Source of the DNA: Sorex araneus
Taxonomy: Eukaryota > Chordata > Mammalia > Eulipotyphla > Soricidae
DNA length: 64,000 nucleotides
Assembly (NCBI RefSeq): GCF_027595985.1
Contig: NC_073305.1
Coordinates: 171,396,672 to 171,460,671 of the forward strand
Reading direction: 5' to 3'
Below are positions 19,770 through 32,829 of this stretch, piece after piece. The notes under the pieces were generated by a model. It saw only the letters and a list, made by a program, of their open reading frames with translations. It searched no databases and had not been told where the DNA came from. The translations under genes and the position numbers were made by a program. Numbering within the stretch: the first letter of the stretch is position 1; every line of letters begins with the position of its first letter.

Positions 19770-22250
19770 TAATCCCTCCCCACAGCCCTCAGGAACTGAA
19801 CTCAAAACCTCAACTGTGCCAGGTCTGACTTTCCTCACTTGAGCTTTCTCCCTGGTCCCTGAATTAATTTCTTGAAGTTAATATTCTACTTCATCAATGA
19901 TCTCATTCAAGTTGCAAACTAACTATTCAACTTGTCCATTGAGGATTTAATTTTATAAACCAATTTAAACCCTATGTATAAGTATTTACTCATTTTACTG
20001 CATTTGATCCTTATGTGGTCCCAAGTTCTTAGAGGGTTACGTTTGTTTTGGGTTGTGCCTGCTGGCATCTGCTTGTGATAAACTTGCCATCAGAGTGAAC
20101 TCATGTTTGGTGGCAGATGATTTGTCGGACCTTGTGCATTTCAAAGAAGGCAATTTCTTCCATATACTACATTTATTTTCTTATGTGCAGACTTTCACCC
20201 TCTTGGGACAACTTTTTTGTTGATTTCTCACCCTAGGCAATCTCAGATGGCATAGGCAAGTGTAAATTCAAACTGGAAAGTTGTGTGTACACAGGCATTA
20301 GTTCTCTGGGGAGAATTAGTTTTTACCTAGATACTAGCCCTAGGCAGACAAAAGACCATGTCAGTTCCCTGGGCCAGTGGGCATTTTTCTAATTCACTTT
20401 TATTTTATTTTTTTAATAAAAGGTGTCGACTGTTTTCTCCACAGAAAAGTCATTATTTCTAATTCTTTGACTCACATGAGCTTCGGGTCTCAATTACTTT
20501 GTACTGTGTGGTTATGAAACCCTAATCTCTTTCTTGATAATCAAGAAATGTATCTTCACCCCACCCTGCCATAAGATCAACGTCTGTTTGGTTCTTGATT
20601 TGAAGTCTTGTATTCATTTAAGCCCTTAGGAATGTAAAGTTATTAAGAGATATTTATTATATTTTCTAAATGTCTACAGTCTTTTTTTTTTTCTAGGAAA
20701 GTAGGTCCAGTTACTGCTAGTACAATATATTGCCAGAAAGCAATGTGTTCACTTTTTTATGTAGGTAGCAATAGTTTCTGTGTTGGATCACAATTTTATT
20801 TCTTTGTTTTTAGAATATTTATATTTTCTCTTTCTTTCCCTGTCTATTTTTCCCTTGCTTAGTTTTCCAAAACTTTTAGCTACGAACTTAGTAATCACTT
20901 CTTCATCAAGCATGATGATGTCAATAGATTTTACATAGTTTTCAGTCACATGAGAAAAGTTGTCTTCTAATCTCAGTTTACAAAGAGTTTCTTTAAAACC
21001 ATCAAGAAATAGGTTTGATTTATTATGTGCTTTTCCTACAAGTATTACAAATTATTATTGTCTTTTCCTTTAATGTTTGGAGTTTTAGAGTCACATTGAT
21101 AGCATTTAAAAAACTGAATTTTATGTTTTTATTTCTGGGAAGAATACAAACTGTTCACAATATAATTTTCAAAACCTTTTTATTTTGAAAAATTTCAAAC
21201 CTATAGAGAGGTTAAAAAGGCATAAAAAAGTGAACAATAACTTTGTGAGCAACCATATTCTTGACTGAGATTTGTTAACTTTTGAGTTTACCTTATTTAA
21301 ATGTCTATTATTCTCTTTTTGTACCTACATGTATACTTCACATACACACGCACACATGCAAGTGACAGATGACAGAAGACATCATCTAAAAATATGCCAC
21401 TTTGTATAATAATTATTTTGAAATGAAGAAATAAAAAATTAGCAGATACAAAAAATAATTCTCTGGCTTTCTCCTTATTTGCTTAAAAGCAAGCCATAGA
21501 TGCACAAAAGTGCCTCTTTCTCCTCCTTTTATCAGAACTGAGAGAAGTAAACTGCTAGAGACAATTTTAGACTCTTAAACCTAATGTGGTATCTGAGGGA
21601 TCAAGAGAAAAAACCATGCTAAAATAGCCATAAGCACCGCTGGATTTGCTGCTTCTAAGAAGCACAAGGTACTTTTGCATTCTTGCCATGTCTCAAAAAT
21701 TTTCTTTTAAAAAAGTAAGATAACATAAAACCTAAGTTCTTTCTACTCTCTTGTTTTGACTACTGCTGAATATTTTCATATGTATGATACAAATGTTGAA
21801 AAAAAACCCGTATTTGTCTTGTTGATCTGTCTTTGTTAGTCTAGTTGATAGAAGAGTAGAAAATCCAAGATAGAAAGAAGAAATCTTTACATAAAAACAC
21901 AACTAGTTTGTTTGAATGAGCTTTTTGAAAATAATTTCTAAATATTTTAACATGCATCTTCAAGAAAAGGATCAGCTTTGAGGTAACTAAGCAGTTGTTT
22001 GCTCAGCAATTTCACTCTATGTGCCACCCTTCATAATGAGCATTAAATACATTCTTTAACTTACATTTCAAGATTCAGCCATAGATATGGATGAGTCATT
22101 GGTGCTATAGCAAGGCCACAATTGACCCAGATCAGAAGAAAAAGTAAATAGAAACATTTAAAAATAAAATAGATTAGCACTTCAGTGGGAACATAGTGCA
22201 GACCTTGCCTTAATTTTCTCAAGATCTAGGTCACTGCTAAGCCTAAGAAG
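19770..22250. other. Long AT-rich stretch without recognised features
   Basis: Nearly 2.5 kb with no clear SINE, microsatellite or coding frame. Parts may be very old LINE sequence but I cannot show it. Confidence 0.35.
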
Positions 22251-22499
22251 GCCTACCCTAGATGGGTGACCGACATAAAAGCCACGTGGACTTCTGGCAA
22301 AAAAAAAAAAAAAAAGATTGGGAGAGGTGGAAGTAGCCAGATCAGGACCCTGCTTGAGAAACGTGGCCCTGTGAAGCAGAGAGATATATAGTGGCTGGAG
22401 TGGGAGTTGAATTCACAGAAACTCTCTTTCTTTTCCTGTTTTTTAACTTTACTTTTCTTGTGGGGCGGGGTTGGGGGTTGGAGGAGACATATCCAGAGG

Positions 22500-22755
22500 T
22501 GGTCACTGTCACTGTCACTGTCATCCAGTTGCTCATGGATTTGTTTGAGAGGGCACCAGTAATGTCTCTTATTGAGAGACTTATTGTTACTGTTTTTGGC
22601 ATATCCAATACGCACAGGTAGCTTGCCAGGCTCTGCCGTGCAGGCTCCATACTCTCAGTAGCTTGCCGGGCTCTCCGAGAGGGGCGGAGGAATTGAACAC
22701 GGGTCGGCTTCATGAAAGGCGAAAGCCCAACCACTGTGCTATCGCTCCAGCACAG
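22500..22755 (-). mobile_element. tRNA-derived SINE, CAGTG-tailed type
   Basis: Begins in a short (CACTGT)n run and ends 'ccactgtgctatcgctccag'; full length. The tail hexamer is expanded here. Confidence 0.92.
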
Positions 22756-22899
22756 AGGTTGTACTCAGGGAATATTCTCATCTTGGTGCTTGGGGGATGC
22801 TGCAGGTGGTGGTTAGGGTATTCTTATGCCAGGATTTAAAGCTGGGGTCCGCACTAGCAAACATGAGTTCTAACCCTTTTAGCATTCAGCCTAGCCATT

Positions 22900-23850
22900 T
22901 AAAAAAAATGAATTGTGTGGTACTAAAATATTTATATGCTTGTTGTAGTTATCCAGTATTATTAATATTGGCTAATCACTATTTAAGGTAAAGGCAGAGG
23001 GCTGTGAGCTGCACAGGTGATTTTTTTGAGAAACTGTCTGCAGTAGATGATAAGATAGATGATGTTAGGAGTAAAAGGTTAGTTCTGTCATTGGAGGATA
23101 AACCTATAAGAAAATGAGTCAGGTCCGAAGGGTTCAGAGGAAAATGAAATGGTTCTAGGTCAGGAGTAAACATGATTTTCCTGTGTGCGTCTAGAGAGTA
23201 AATATTTTAGGCTTTTTTGTTTTGTTTTGTCCATCTGGCAATGACTCACCTGTGACATTAACACGTGAACAAAAACAAGTGAGTGTGACTATGCCTTATA
23301 TCAAGTTCTTGATGGACCTTGAAATGTGCCATAATAGAATTTTTCTTTAGATTTATTTTAGAGTTAGATTCCCCTCATTTTAATTTTAATTTAGATTCCC
23401 CCACTCACTATAAAAGGTAAATCCCAAATTTCCAGTTCAGAGACCATATTGGAAGAAAGCTGGAACCTAGATTTGACTTACAGACTCCAGTTCGCAGACC
23501 TCTGTTCCATACTGATGGCAGCTATTCTTCACTTAGGTTTGAACCAGGGATGTCACCTCCAAGAACATGGGAGACGTAGGCTGTAATGCTAATTGGGACT
23601 GTTTAAAGAAAATCAGAGGCAGATGGTGGTTGAAGTGGTAAGATAGAATTTTAATCAGGAACTAGTACAGTAGGAGGATAGAGGTCTCAGCACAGAACTG
23701 GGCCCAATTCCAAATACAACAAAAGCAAATGGGAATTTAAAACTAAAGTACAGGGTTGGGGCAGGGATCGGTATCAGTGAATACGAAATTACTCAGAGGA
23801 GTCATTAAGCATAGGGAAATTTCTGGTTAAAAATGATCCAATGGGATACT
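22900..23850. other. Unassigned, repeat-like sequence
   Basis: No gene visible. 23440-23850 has the moderately GC, purine-rich look of an old LTR or DNA transposon, and similar text resumes after the L1 at 24805-25130. No terminal repeats could be defined. Confidence 0.3.
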
Positions 23851-23854
23851 TGCT

Positions 23855-24805
23855 AAAGACAGGCAGAACAAAAGCAACCACTGTTAGAGAGGATGTGGGG
23901 AGAAAGGGACCCTTCTACACTGCTGGTGGGAATGCTGACTGGTTCAGCCCTTCTGGAAAACAATATGGACGCTTCTCAGAAAATTAGAAATTGAGCTCCC
24001 ATTTGACCCAGCAATACCACTGCTGGGAATATATCCCAGAGAAGCAAAAAAGTATAGTTGAAATGACATCTGCACTTATATGTTCATCGCCAGCACTATT
24101 TACAATAGCCAGAATCTGGAAAAAACCTGAGTGCTCTAGAACAGAAGACTGGTTGAAGAAACTTTGGTACATCTATACAATGGAATACTATGCAGCTGTT
24201 AGAAAAAATGGGGTCATGAACTTTGCATATAAGTGGATCAGCATGGAAAGTATCATGCTAAGTGAAATGAGTCAGAAAGAGAGAGACAGACATAGAAAGA
24301 TTGCACTCATCTGTGGAATATAGAATAACAGAGTAGGAGATTAACACCCAAGAATAGTAGAAATAAGAACCAGGAGGTTGACTCCATGGCTTGGGAGCTG
24401 GCCTCACATTCTGGGGAGAGGGCAGCTCAGATAGAGAAGGGAACACCAAGTAAAATGTAGCTGGAGGCCATGCGGGGGAAGGGTGATGCGTGCTGAATGT
24501 AGACTAGAGACTGAACACAATGGCCGCTCAACACCCCTATTGCAAACCACAACACCTAATTAGAGAGAGAGAACAAAAGGGAATGCCCTGCCACAGTGGC
24601 AGGGTGAGGGGGGTGGGGGGTGGGAGGGGAGATGGGATTGGGGGTGGGAGGGATGCTGGGTTTATTGTTGGTGGAGAATGGGCACTGGTAAAGGGATGGT
24701 TCTCAAACATTGTATGAGGGAAACATGAGCACGAAAATGTATGAATCTGTAACTGTACCCTCACGGTGATTCACTAATTAAATAATAAATTAATTTTAAA
24801 AAAGA
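23855..24805 (+). mobile_element. 5'-truncated L1, ORF2 C-terminus and 3' UTR
   Basis: The frame at 23991-24323 reads the L1 ORF2 C-terminus (MEYYAAVRKNGVMNFAYKW, MLSEMSQKE). It is followed by a G-rich 3' UTR segment (24600-24655), 'gggcactggtaaagggatgg' and an A-rich end. 5' truncation is typical of target-primed reverse transcription. Confidence 0.9.
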
Positions 24806-25134
24806 GATGAAAGAAGATAAAAGAAATCGATCAGATATTGAGTTTCCTCAGCCATTAAGCTTGGGAGACACTCACTAAACTGACATAGCAGCATTCTTAC
24901 TAAAACTGGCCTAAACAAGGTGAGCATGAGGTCCTAGGGAGAGGTCTTGTTGGTAAACTAGCAAGTGGAATCTTTCTAAAGATTGATCAGGAGAGGTTCT
25001 TTATTGGGAGAAAAGATAGAACATTATCATTTAGAATTTTGGAAGATGAACTTTGCCAAAGAAATAGAACTTTGTCATTTAAAGTTTTTTTATTGTCTGT
25101 TTGAGATTTGTGACTAAAACATGGGGACAACTTG

Positions 25135-25290
25135 TCTAGATAAAAAAGCTTACCATGGGGAAGGTGTGGAGGGGGCTAAATTAAGGGGAGCACCTGGTGG
25201 AGGGGACTGGACTGTGGTGGAGACTGTGGTACTGGGGTGTTGGTTTATGCAACTCTACCACTAACAGAATTGTAAAACACAGTGCCAAAA
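25135..25290 (+). mobile_element. L1-type 3' tail fragment
   Basis: 'gaattgtaaaacacagtgcc' after a G-rich stretch follows the order of other L1-like 3' ends here; diverged. Confidence 0.4.
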
Positions 25291-25302
25291 ATAGAAGCAA
25301 GA

Positions 25303-25475
25303 ATTTTTTTCTTTTGGGTCATACCCGGTGATGCACAGGGGTTACTCCTGGCTCTGCACTCAGGAGTTACTCATGGCAGTGCTCAGGGTAACGATATGGG
25401 ATGCTGGGAATCAAACCCAGGTCAGCCGCGTGCAAGACAAATGCCCTACCTGCTGGGCTATCGCTCCAGCCCTCG
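25303..25475 (-). mobile_element. tRNA-derived SINE, A-tailed type
   Basis: Full reverse copy ending 'gctatcgctccagccc'. 'agaagcaagaattttttt' before and 'gaagcaagaattgttttaa' after give an imperfect TSD (GAAGCAAGAATT). Confidence 0.95.
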
Positions 25476-25479
25476 AAGC

Positions 25480-26880
25480 AAGAATTGTTTTAAAAATTGA
25501 AGTGACTCTGTTCAGCACCTGTGTGCATTTTCTCCAGGATCACTCAGATTCTTCCTGTGGAACGAGAGCAAGAAGGGTGCACACGGATACTCCCAGACCT
25601 GCCTATTGCTGAAGGAATTCAAAAGGGTGAGAGAGAAGGGGAAGGACATTAAAATGGCTTCAGACTGAATCCCAGATTGCAACAAGGGGAAGTGAGAGCA
25701 TTAATGCCAAATGTAGTAAAAAATAGAACATTATGGAAGGTCTTCGTGGGGGAAGATTAATGCTGGAGTGGAGTTAGCAGAATTGAGAATCGAAAAGAAG
25801 AAGTTTAAAATGATGGTTTCAAAATATAGGGTAAGGTACTGTCTGAGGTGGGGCTGAGAGAAAAACAACAAGAGCTGAAATCATCAAAAACCTGAGAAGT
25901 ATTGAAAGTGGATGCTAAAACACAATAAATGCTGGGGTGAATGGTGGAGAACTAGGTTTGCTGTTGCTTAAGTGGTCTGTGAGTAAGGGGGGATGATTAA
26001 ATGTCCATATATAAAGCAAGCAGTAATAGAATTTTTGAAATAAATGGGCGTGTAGTTCAAAGGAGCAGTAGAATATTTTTGTCTTGTTTTCTTTGCTACT
26101 GAGAACATGGAGGTTCTGTCCTGACAATCGTGAGTCATGTATTTACTATTTATTTTTGGTTGAATGCTCCAAGGAACTAGTGATTTTAGATAAAATGTGT
26201 TTCTTTGGACCCAGACATTTTTTTTTGTGTCTTCTTATTGATTATATTTCCTTTAGGGTCACAATTCTTCTTAAATGTGTCATGTAAAGAAGTGCTCCCT
26301 TTGACCCACATGTTGTTCCTGAGATGTTACGGAAATGCTCCCTGTTCTTGATATTTGAAATAAAATTAAAAAGAAAGTTCATAAAGCACAACATAGCTAT
26401 GTGTGTTTTTATTGGTCACCTGCTCATGAGATTCATAAGTCACTGAGAATGCAAAACAGAAGTGGAGAGAAATGTTTTTCTGTGGGTTGAAGTCATATTT
26501 CATCTTTTGGTAATTGGAGACTAAAAATCTCTCTAAAGAAGCTCTCTTTCAGCCATAAATCACAGGGCAAACATTATATTATATGATGCTCATTGACAAA
26601 TTTGAAAGTGTCAGGGTGGCATAATGATCTTGGTGGACAGTAAACACAAGCTGGTCTATATTAGATCTGGACAAGGAGAGTATTGAGCTGGTTAGTTATC
26701 ACAGTTTAAGCTCTTTTGAGAACTTGAGAGCAAAATAGCAAGGTAGAATCAGATTCATAATAATCGGGATAAAGAAGGTAATTTATAAAAAAACAGATGA
26801 ACATTTTAAAGAAAATAACTAGCACAATTAACTTTGGAGGAATAAAATCAGAAAACTTGAGTAGTAATCATTAGAGAAAT
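25480..26880. other. No recognised feature
   Basis: 1.4 kb of AT-rich sequence; no repeats or genes recognised on either strand. Confidence 0.4.
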
Positions 26881-26886
26881 GAAATC

Positions 26887-27068
26887 TTCTTTTTTTTTTT
26901 TTTTCTTTATGGGTCACACCTGGCGATGCATAGGGGTTACTCCTGGCTCATGCACCCAGGAATCACTCTTGGTGGTGCTCAGGGAACCATATGGGATGCT
27001 GGGAATCGAACCCAGGTCGGCTGCGTGCAAAGCAAATGCCCTACCCACCATGCCTATCGCTCCAGCCC
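26887..27068 (-). mobile_element. tRNA-derived SINE, A-tailed type
   Basis: T-rich tail, 'gggtcacacctggcgatgca', 'gctgggaatcgaacccaggt', 'cctatcgctccagcccc'. The short repeat 'agagaaat' on both sides (26873-26880 and 27070-27077) suggests a TSD. Confidence 0.95.
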
Positions 27069-27069
27069 C

Positions 27070-27440
27070 TAGAGAAATTATTTATTAATCAATGGATCCC
27101 CCTTATCTCTTCACTCTGTTCCAATATTCTATAGGTCAAGTTTATAAGCAAATTTTTGTAGAGTTGCAAGGAGTAGTTAAATAATATTTTATTGAAAGGT
27201 ACAGAAGGAGAATCTAAAAAAAGGAACTGAAGTATCTGAGGCATTTTTATTACTTTGATATAAAAACTGGACTAAGACAGCATAAGAAAATAAAATTGCA
27301 GGCCAAGAAATGGAATCTAACTGCATACTAAAAATAATGATCATAATCAAGTTGATCTATTTCAGGATTAAATCCAGATTCTGTGTTAGAATATCTATCA
27401 ATATGGTTTTGCACATTATCTGGAGATTTAAGAAGAAATA
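27070..27440. other. No recognised feature
   Basis: AT-rich; nothing supportable. Confidence 0.4.
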
Positions 27441-27443
27441 TGC

Positions 27444-27615
27444 AGGGACTAGAGTGATAGTCCTGCAGGTAGCATGCTTCTCTTGCATGCAGCTGACCCA
27501 GGTTTGATCCCCAGCATCCCATATGGTCCCTAGAGTCTGCCAGGAGTGATCCCTGAGTGCAGAGCCAGGAGTAAGCCCTGAGCACCTCCAGGTGTGGTCC
27601 CAAAACAAAACAATA
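27444..27615 (+). mobile_element. tRNA-derived SINE, A-tailed type
   Basis: 'gggactagagtgatagtcct' head, 'aggtttgatccccagcatcc', and an (AAAAC)n tail. Confidence 0.88.
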
Positions 27616-27629
27616 AGAAGGAACATGCA

Positions 27630-27810
27630 GATTTGTTTTGTTGTTGTCATTTGGGGGGTTGCAGGAAAAAGTTTATTCCCAGCTCAGAATTCTGCAGTCA
27701 CACTTTGCCCAGGCAGAGCTCAGGGCAATCATGTGGTGCAGGAATGAAACTGGACCTTCTTACTTGCAAAACATGTGCTCAGCCCATACTTCTAAGTCCC
27801 TGGCCAGTAT
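27630..27810 (-). mobile_element. Old A-tailed SINE
   Basis: Diverged reverse copy; 'ggaatgaaactggaccttct' and 'cttgcaaaacatgtgctcag' align loosely with the head side. Confidence 0.5.
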
Positions 27811-28179
27811 GAATTTTTTTTCCTAAAATAAGATTCAACATAAACTTATGGTAAATCTCTTTATCACTATAAGTAAGCAATGAAATCTCTCAGCAAACTA
27901 ATGTCAGAATGAAACTGCCTTAACTTAGAAAGGTATTTCAATTACCGTAAGTATATAAAGCATTTAATGATCAACTGTAAGAATGCATTTCACTATATTC
28001 AGGAATAAGACAATGTCTGCTGGTACAACAATTATTTACCCCCAAAGTATAGACCTTAGTTTTTCGAACGAGAAAAACAAAACTAATATTATGATATTAT
28101 GAAAGCAAGCAGTAAAACTGATACTGTCATGGCCACAAAATACTTGCATCTTCTAAACATTTTAAGATTAAAATAGTAA

Positions 28180-28664
28180 ACTTCTACCAAGAGCTGCTTC
28201 TTTGGAAATATTAACATCAATAAACCACTTGAAAGACTCATAGAGAGTGATAGAGAGAGCACCCAAATAAACCAAACAGGAAACGACAGGGGCTATCACA
28301 ACAGATAACATAGAAATTCAAAGGCATCATCCGAAATTATTATAAGAAACTTTATGCCATGAAACAAGGGAACCTTGAAGAAATAGATACATTACTACAT
28401 TCATATAACCTCCCAAGACTCAACCAAGAAGATTTGGAATACCTGAACAGACCTTTCAGTATTGAGAAAATTGAAATGGTAATCAAAAGTCTTCCCCAAA
28501 ACAAAAGCCTAGGCTCAGACGGACTCACTAGTGAATTCTTTCAAACCTTTAAAGAGGATCTACTGCCAATCCTTGTCAAGCTTTTCCAGAAATTGAAAAA
28601 CAGAAACATTCCCAAGCAGTTTCTATGAGGCAAATATCACCTTAATACCAAAAGCAGACAGACA

Positions 28665-28731
<67 letters not shown>

Positions 28732-30956
28732 GATATTCCTGATAAACACCGATGCAAAGATCCTCAGCAAAATACTAGCAAATAGAATTCAAAAATTCAT
28801 CAAAAATATACCTCATGACCAAGTGGGATCCATCCTAGGGATGCAAGGATGGTTTAACATATGCAAGTCGATCAATGTACACCATATCAATAAAAGAAAC
28901 ACAAATTATATCAATAGTTGGAGAAAAAGCAATTGACAAAATTCAGCACCTATTTATGATAGAAACTCAACAAAATAGTCATTGAAGGAACTTTTTCAAC
29001 ACATTTATCAACACATTTATCAACTTTTTCAACACATTTTGGTATCAGGGTGATATTTGCCTCATTTATCTCAAGCCACAGCAAACATATTCAATGGGAA
29101 AAACTAAAAGTTTTCCATCTGCGATCAGTCACAAGACAAGGTTGTAAATTCTTGTTACTTCTACTCAATACTGTCACACTCTTGCCATTTCTATATAGAA
29201 TGGAAGTGCTTTCTATAGCAATTAGGGAAAAAAAGATGTAAAGGGCATCCTGATAGGAGAGAGAGAAAATTTAGGAAATTTTTATTTAAAAAATTTAGGA
29301 AATCCTAAAAACTACCAAAAAACTCATTGAAGCAATATATTTGTATAGTAAAGTTGCAGGCTACAAAATTAATACACAAAAGTCCTTGGCTTTCCTTTGT
29401 GCAAACAATGGAAGAGAAGAGAAATATACTGAAAAAAATTCCATTCACAATTGTGCCTCAGAAAATCAAGAGCTCATAATTAGCTTAACCCCAGAAGTGA
29501 AAGTTCTATGTAAATAAAACTATAAAACACTATTTTGAGAAATAAAACAGGACATGAAGAAGTGAAAACACATACCCTGCAAATGAATTTGGAGGATTAA
29601 TATAATCAAAATGACAATACTCTCCAAGGCATTGTACAGATTCAAAGTAGCCCCTTTAAGGGTACCCATGACATTTTTTAAAGAATAGATCAAACACTCC
29701 TGATGTTAATATGGAACAATAAATCCCCTTTCTTGAGAGAAAAAAAGATGGGAGGCATCACTTTCCCCAACTTCAAACTGTACTGCAAAGTGGTAATCAT
29801 TAAAACAGCTTGGTACTAGAATAAAAACAGAACCTCAGGTCAATGAAATGCAATTGAATATCCAGAGACATATACTCAGGTATATGATCAGCTACTCTTT
29901 GATATAGAAACAAAAATATGAAGTGGAGCAAGTAAAATATCTTCAACCATTGGTGTTGGGAAAAATGGTCACAAGCAAGAAAGTGAATTTAGACCTCTTT
30001 TTGACATCATGCACAAAAGTCAAATCAAGAGTTATTAAAGACCTTGATATCAGACCTAAATTCAAATGGACATAGAGAAAAGCTTAGGCAGAACTCATCA
30101 TAACATTGAAGCTAAAGGCATCTTCAAGGATGAAACACCACTGAGCAGGCAAGTAAAAGCAAATATAAACAAATGGGACTTTTTGGTGTGTTTAGGAGTG
30201 CTTGTACCTCAGAGTAGCTCATGACCAGAATACAAAGACAGCCCATGAATGGGAGAAATTGTTTACCAAACACTCATCTGATAAGGGGTTAATATAAAAG
30301 ACATATATGGTACTGGTAGAACTACACAAGGAGAAAACATCCAACCTCATCAAAAAAAAAAAATAAGAAGAGATGAACAGAAACTTCCTCAAACAAGAGA
30401 TACAAATGACCAAAGGCACACAACAATTGCTCGGCGTCACTAATTATCAGGGAGATGTGCATCAAAACAACATTGAGATATCATTTCACACTACAGAGAC
30501 TGGCACACATCAAAAAGAACAAGGACAACCAGTGCTGGCATGGATGTCAAGAGTAAGAGACTCTCATTCACTGCTAGTAAGAGTGTTGACTGGCCCAACC
30601 TTTCTGGAAAACAATATGGACATTCCTAAAAAATCTAGAAATTGAGCTTCTATTTCACCCAGCAACCCCACTTTTTGGAATATACTCCAAAGATTCAGAA
30701 ATGAAATGGAGAAAAGATGTTTTCACCTCTACACTCCTTGCAGCACTACTCACAACAGACAAAATCTGGAGAAAAAAATGTTTAAGAATAGATGACACTG
30801 TATCAATGATAAAGAAAGTATGATACATATACACAATGGAATACTACTTGGCCACAAGAAAAGTTAATGTCAGGCAATTTGCTGTTATAGGAAGAGGCCT
30901 GGAGAGTATCGTGCTAAGTGAAATTGGTCAGTGGGAGAGAACATATGTCAGGTAGG
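28180..30956 (+). mobile_element. Damaged L1, ORF2 reverse transcriptase to C-terminus
   Basis: The frame at 28359-28628 reads an RT amino-terminal segment (LNRPFSIEKIEMVIKSLPQ, SLGSDGLTSEFFQ), followed by RT text at 28735-28960 and 29050-29240. C-terminal ORF2 text is at 30370-30920. Stops, frameshifts and a (CA)n insertion destroy it. The element resumes at 31761 after a nested insertion. RT copies RNA into DNA during retrotransposition; this copy is dead. Confidence 0.92.
28666..28730. repeat. (CA)n microsatellite inside L1 ORF2
   Basis: About 32 CA units starting at a natural 'gacaccacac' in the RT coding region. Confidence 0.97.
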
Positions 30957-30966
30957 TATAAGGAAA

Positions 30967-31750
30967 TATCACTGTATCACTGTCATCCCGTTGTTCGTCG
31001 ATTTACTCGAGCGGGAATCAGTAACGTCTTTATTACACACAGCCCTGAGATTTTAGCAGCCTCTCCTTACTTGTTTTTCCCAACAATTGGAGGCTCTTTC
31101 GGGGTCAGGGGAATGAGACCTATTGTTACTGGTTTTGGCGTATAGAACATGCCATGGGTAGCTTGCCAGGCTCTGCCGTGCGGGTGGCATACTCTTGGTA
31201 GCTTGCTGGGCTCTCTGAGAGGTATGTATGTATCTTTTACTGTATTTGGGATATGAATACACCATGGAGAGCAAGCAATGCTGCCCCACGTGGGCAATCG
31301 ACTCTTGGTAGCTTGTCAGGTTCTCCAAGAGGGAGAACGAGGCTCTTAGATGTCTTCGACGGGAGTTTGGTTTTATAGTCTCTGGATGTTGGCCATTGAT
31401 GGGATTACACGGCACCAGGGGCAGTTTGTGGGTGTGGTTGCCAAACTACTGGAAAATGGGGGGTCTGGGTGGAGAGGGCCCAGTTCCAATCCGAGCAGGC
31501 TTGGAGACCTCAGCCCTGGGTCCCACACACCTGGGTTCCTCTGCGGTCCCTTCATGCGTGAGGCTCATCTGAACGTGTGGAGAGTGGCCTTGAGCATGGC
31601 TGTGGCTTGGTTCCAGAGGTCTTCAACTTTCAAGGCTCTGCTTGGGGCAGGGAGGGAAAGACAACCCATCCCCTCCGAGGGGCCCCGGTGAAGACAGCCA
31701 GTCTCGGGGGGCAAGAGACTCTGCATCGCTCTCTTCAAGGAGCTTGGTCC
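30967..31750 (-). mobile_element. Full chimeric retroposon (784 bp) with perfect TSD, inside L1
   Basis: Bounded by TATAAGGAAA at 30957-30966 and 31751-31760, with L1 on both sides, so the 784 bp arrived as one unit. On the minus strand, a GC-rich module with two degenerate units ('gccatgctcaaggcc' and 'cttcaccggggcccc' blocks) precedes an intermediate segment. The CAGTG-tailed SINE body then follows, carrying an extra insert of about 80 bp (complement near 31020-31110). The end is a CAGTGATA-type repeat, not poly(A). There is no tRNA head. Confidence 0.88.
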
Positions 31751-31760
31751 TATAAGGAAA

Positions 31761-32175
31761 CATAATGCAGGAATAATGAATGCCCAAAGACACTGAAAAC
31801 AAATACATGAGAACTGGTATTCAGTAGAAAACATGCCACCTGGCAAAGGGCTGGCTAGGTAAGGGAGGAGGCAGTATCTATAGTGAAGGGAGGCGTTAAG
31901 TGGGAGGAGGTGACGCTGAAAGGTGGTAAAATAATATGTATAAAACTCTAATAGCAACAATTTCTCCATAAACCACAGTGCAAAAACTTATATATTAAAA
32001 ACTATGCCCCTCGAAGTGGCAGACTGGTGGGTAGAAGGTAAGTGGAGAAAGACAGGTGGTTGGTAGAAGTTGGCACAGGTAAAGGGATTGATGTTTAAAC
32101 ACTGTATGCCTGAAACCCAGTCGTAAATAACTTTCTAATCTCATGGTGACTAAAGTAAGGAAAAAAATGAAAAAT
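31761..32175 (+). mobile_element. 3' UTR of the same L1
   Basis: Continues the L1 interrupted at 30956: G-rich stretch at 31850-31920, 'gtttaaacactgtatgcctg', 'ctcatggtgactaaa', A-rich end. Confidence 0.75.
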
Positions 32176-32206
32176 AAAAAAATAAGACTAAAATAACAGA
32201 AATCTT

Positions 32207-32365
32207 TTTTTGCTTTTTGGGTAACACCCGGAAATGCACAGGTTTTATACCTGGCTCTGCACTCAGGAATTACCCCTGGTGGTGCTCAGGGGACCACATG
32301 GGATTCTGGGAATCGAACACAGGTCGGCCGCATGCAAGGCAAACGCCCTATCTTCCAGCCCCTAA
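32207..32365 (-). mobile_element. tRNA-derived SINE, A-tailed type
   Basis: 'ggcaaacgccctatcttcca' shows a small deletion in the A-box region; otherwise near full length. Confidence 0.9.
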
Positions 32366-32664
32366 AAGAACAGAAGTCTTTGAGCAAAAGGAGAACTCAG
32401 TGATATATAACATTTCATAATGTTTTATCATCACCCAAATAATAGCAAATAAAAGGTAGAAAAATGTGTTTTGAAGCCACAAAACTATGTATATCATTTT
32501 CAAGATAAGCATAGCTAGGATGAGTGTTTAAAAGCTGATCCTTACTTGCAGAAAAAACTTGGTGTTATAAGAGAGCTGAATACAACAAAAATGACAGAAA
32601 TGCTTTCAAAGATATTTTTAAATATATAAATCTGTGTTCTAGACTCATGGTTTTTATTTTCTAT

Positions 32665-32828
32665 TTATATTTATTTGTGGGGGGCAAGGGTTTTGTCACT
32701 CCTGGTGGTGCTCAGGGCTTACTCCTGGCTCTGTGCTTTGGGAGTCATGTGGCGTCCTGGGAATTGAACCAGCATCTGCTCACTCCAAGGAAATGCCCTA
32801 TTCGCTGGACTATTGCTTTGCCCGCTAG
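32665..32828 (-). mobile_element. tRNA-derived SINE, A-tailed type, diverged
   Basis: 'ggtgctcagggcttactcct', 'gcgtcctgggaattgaacc' and 'gactattgctttgcccg'. Confidence 0.82.
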
Positions 32829-32829
32829 A

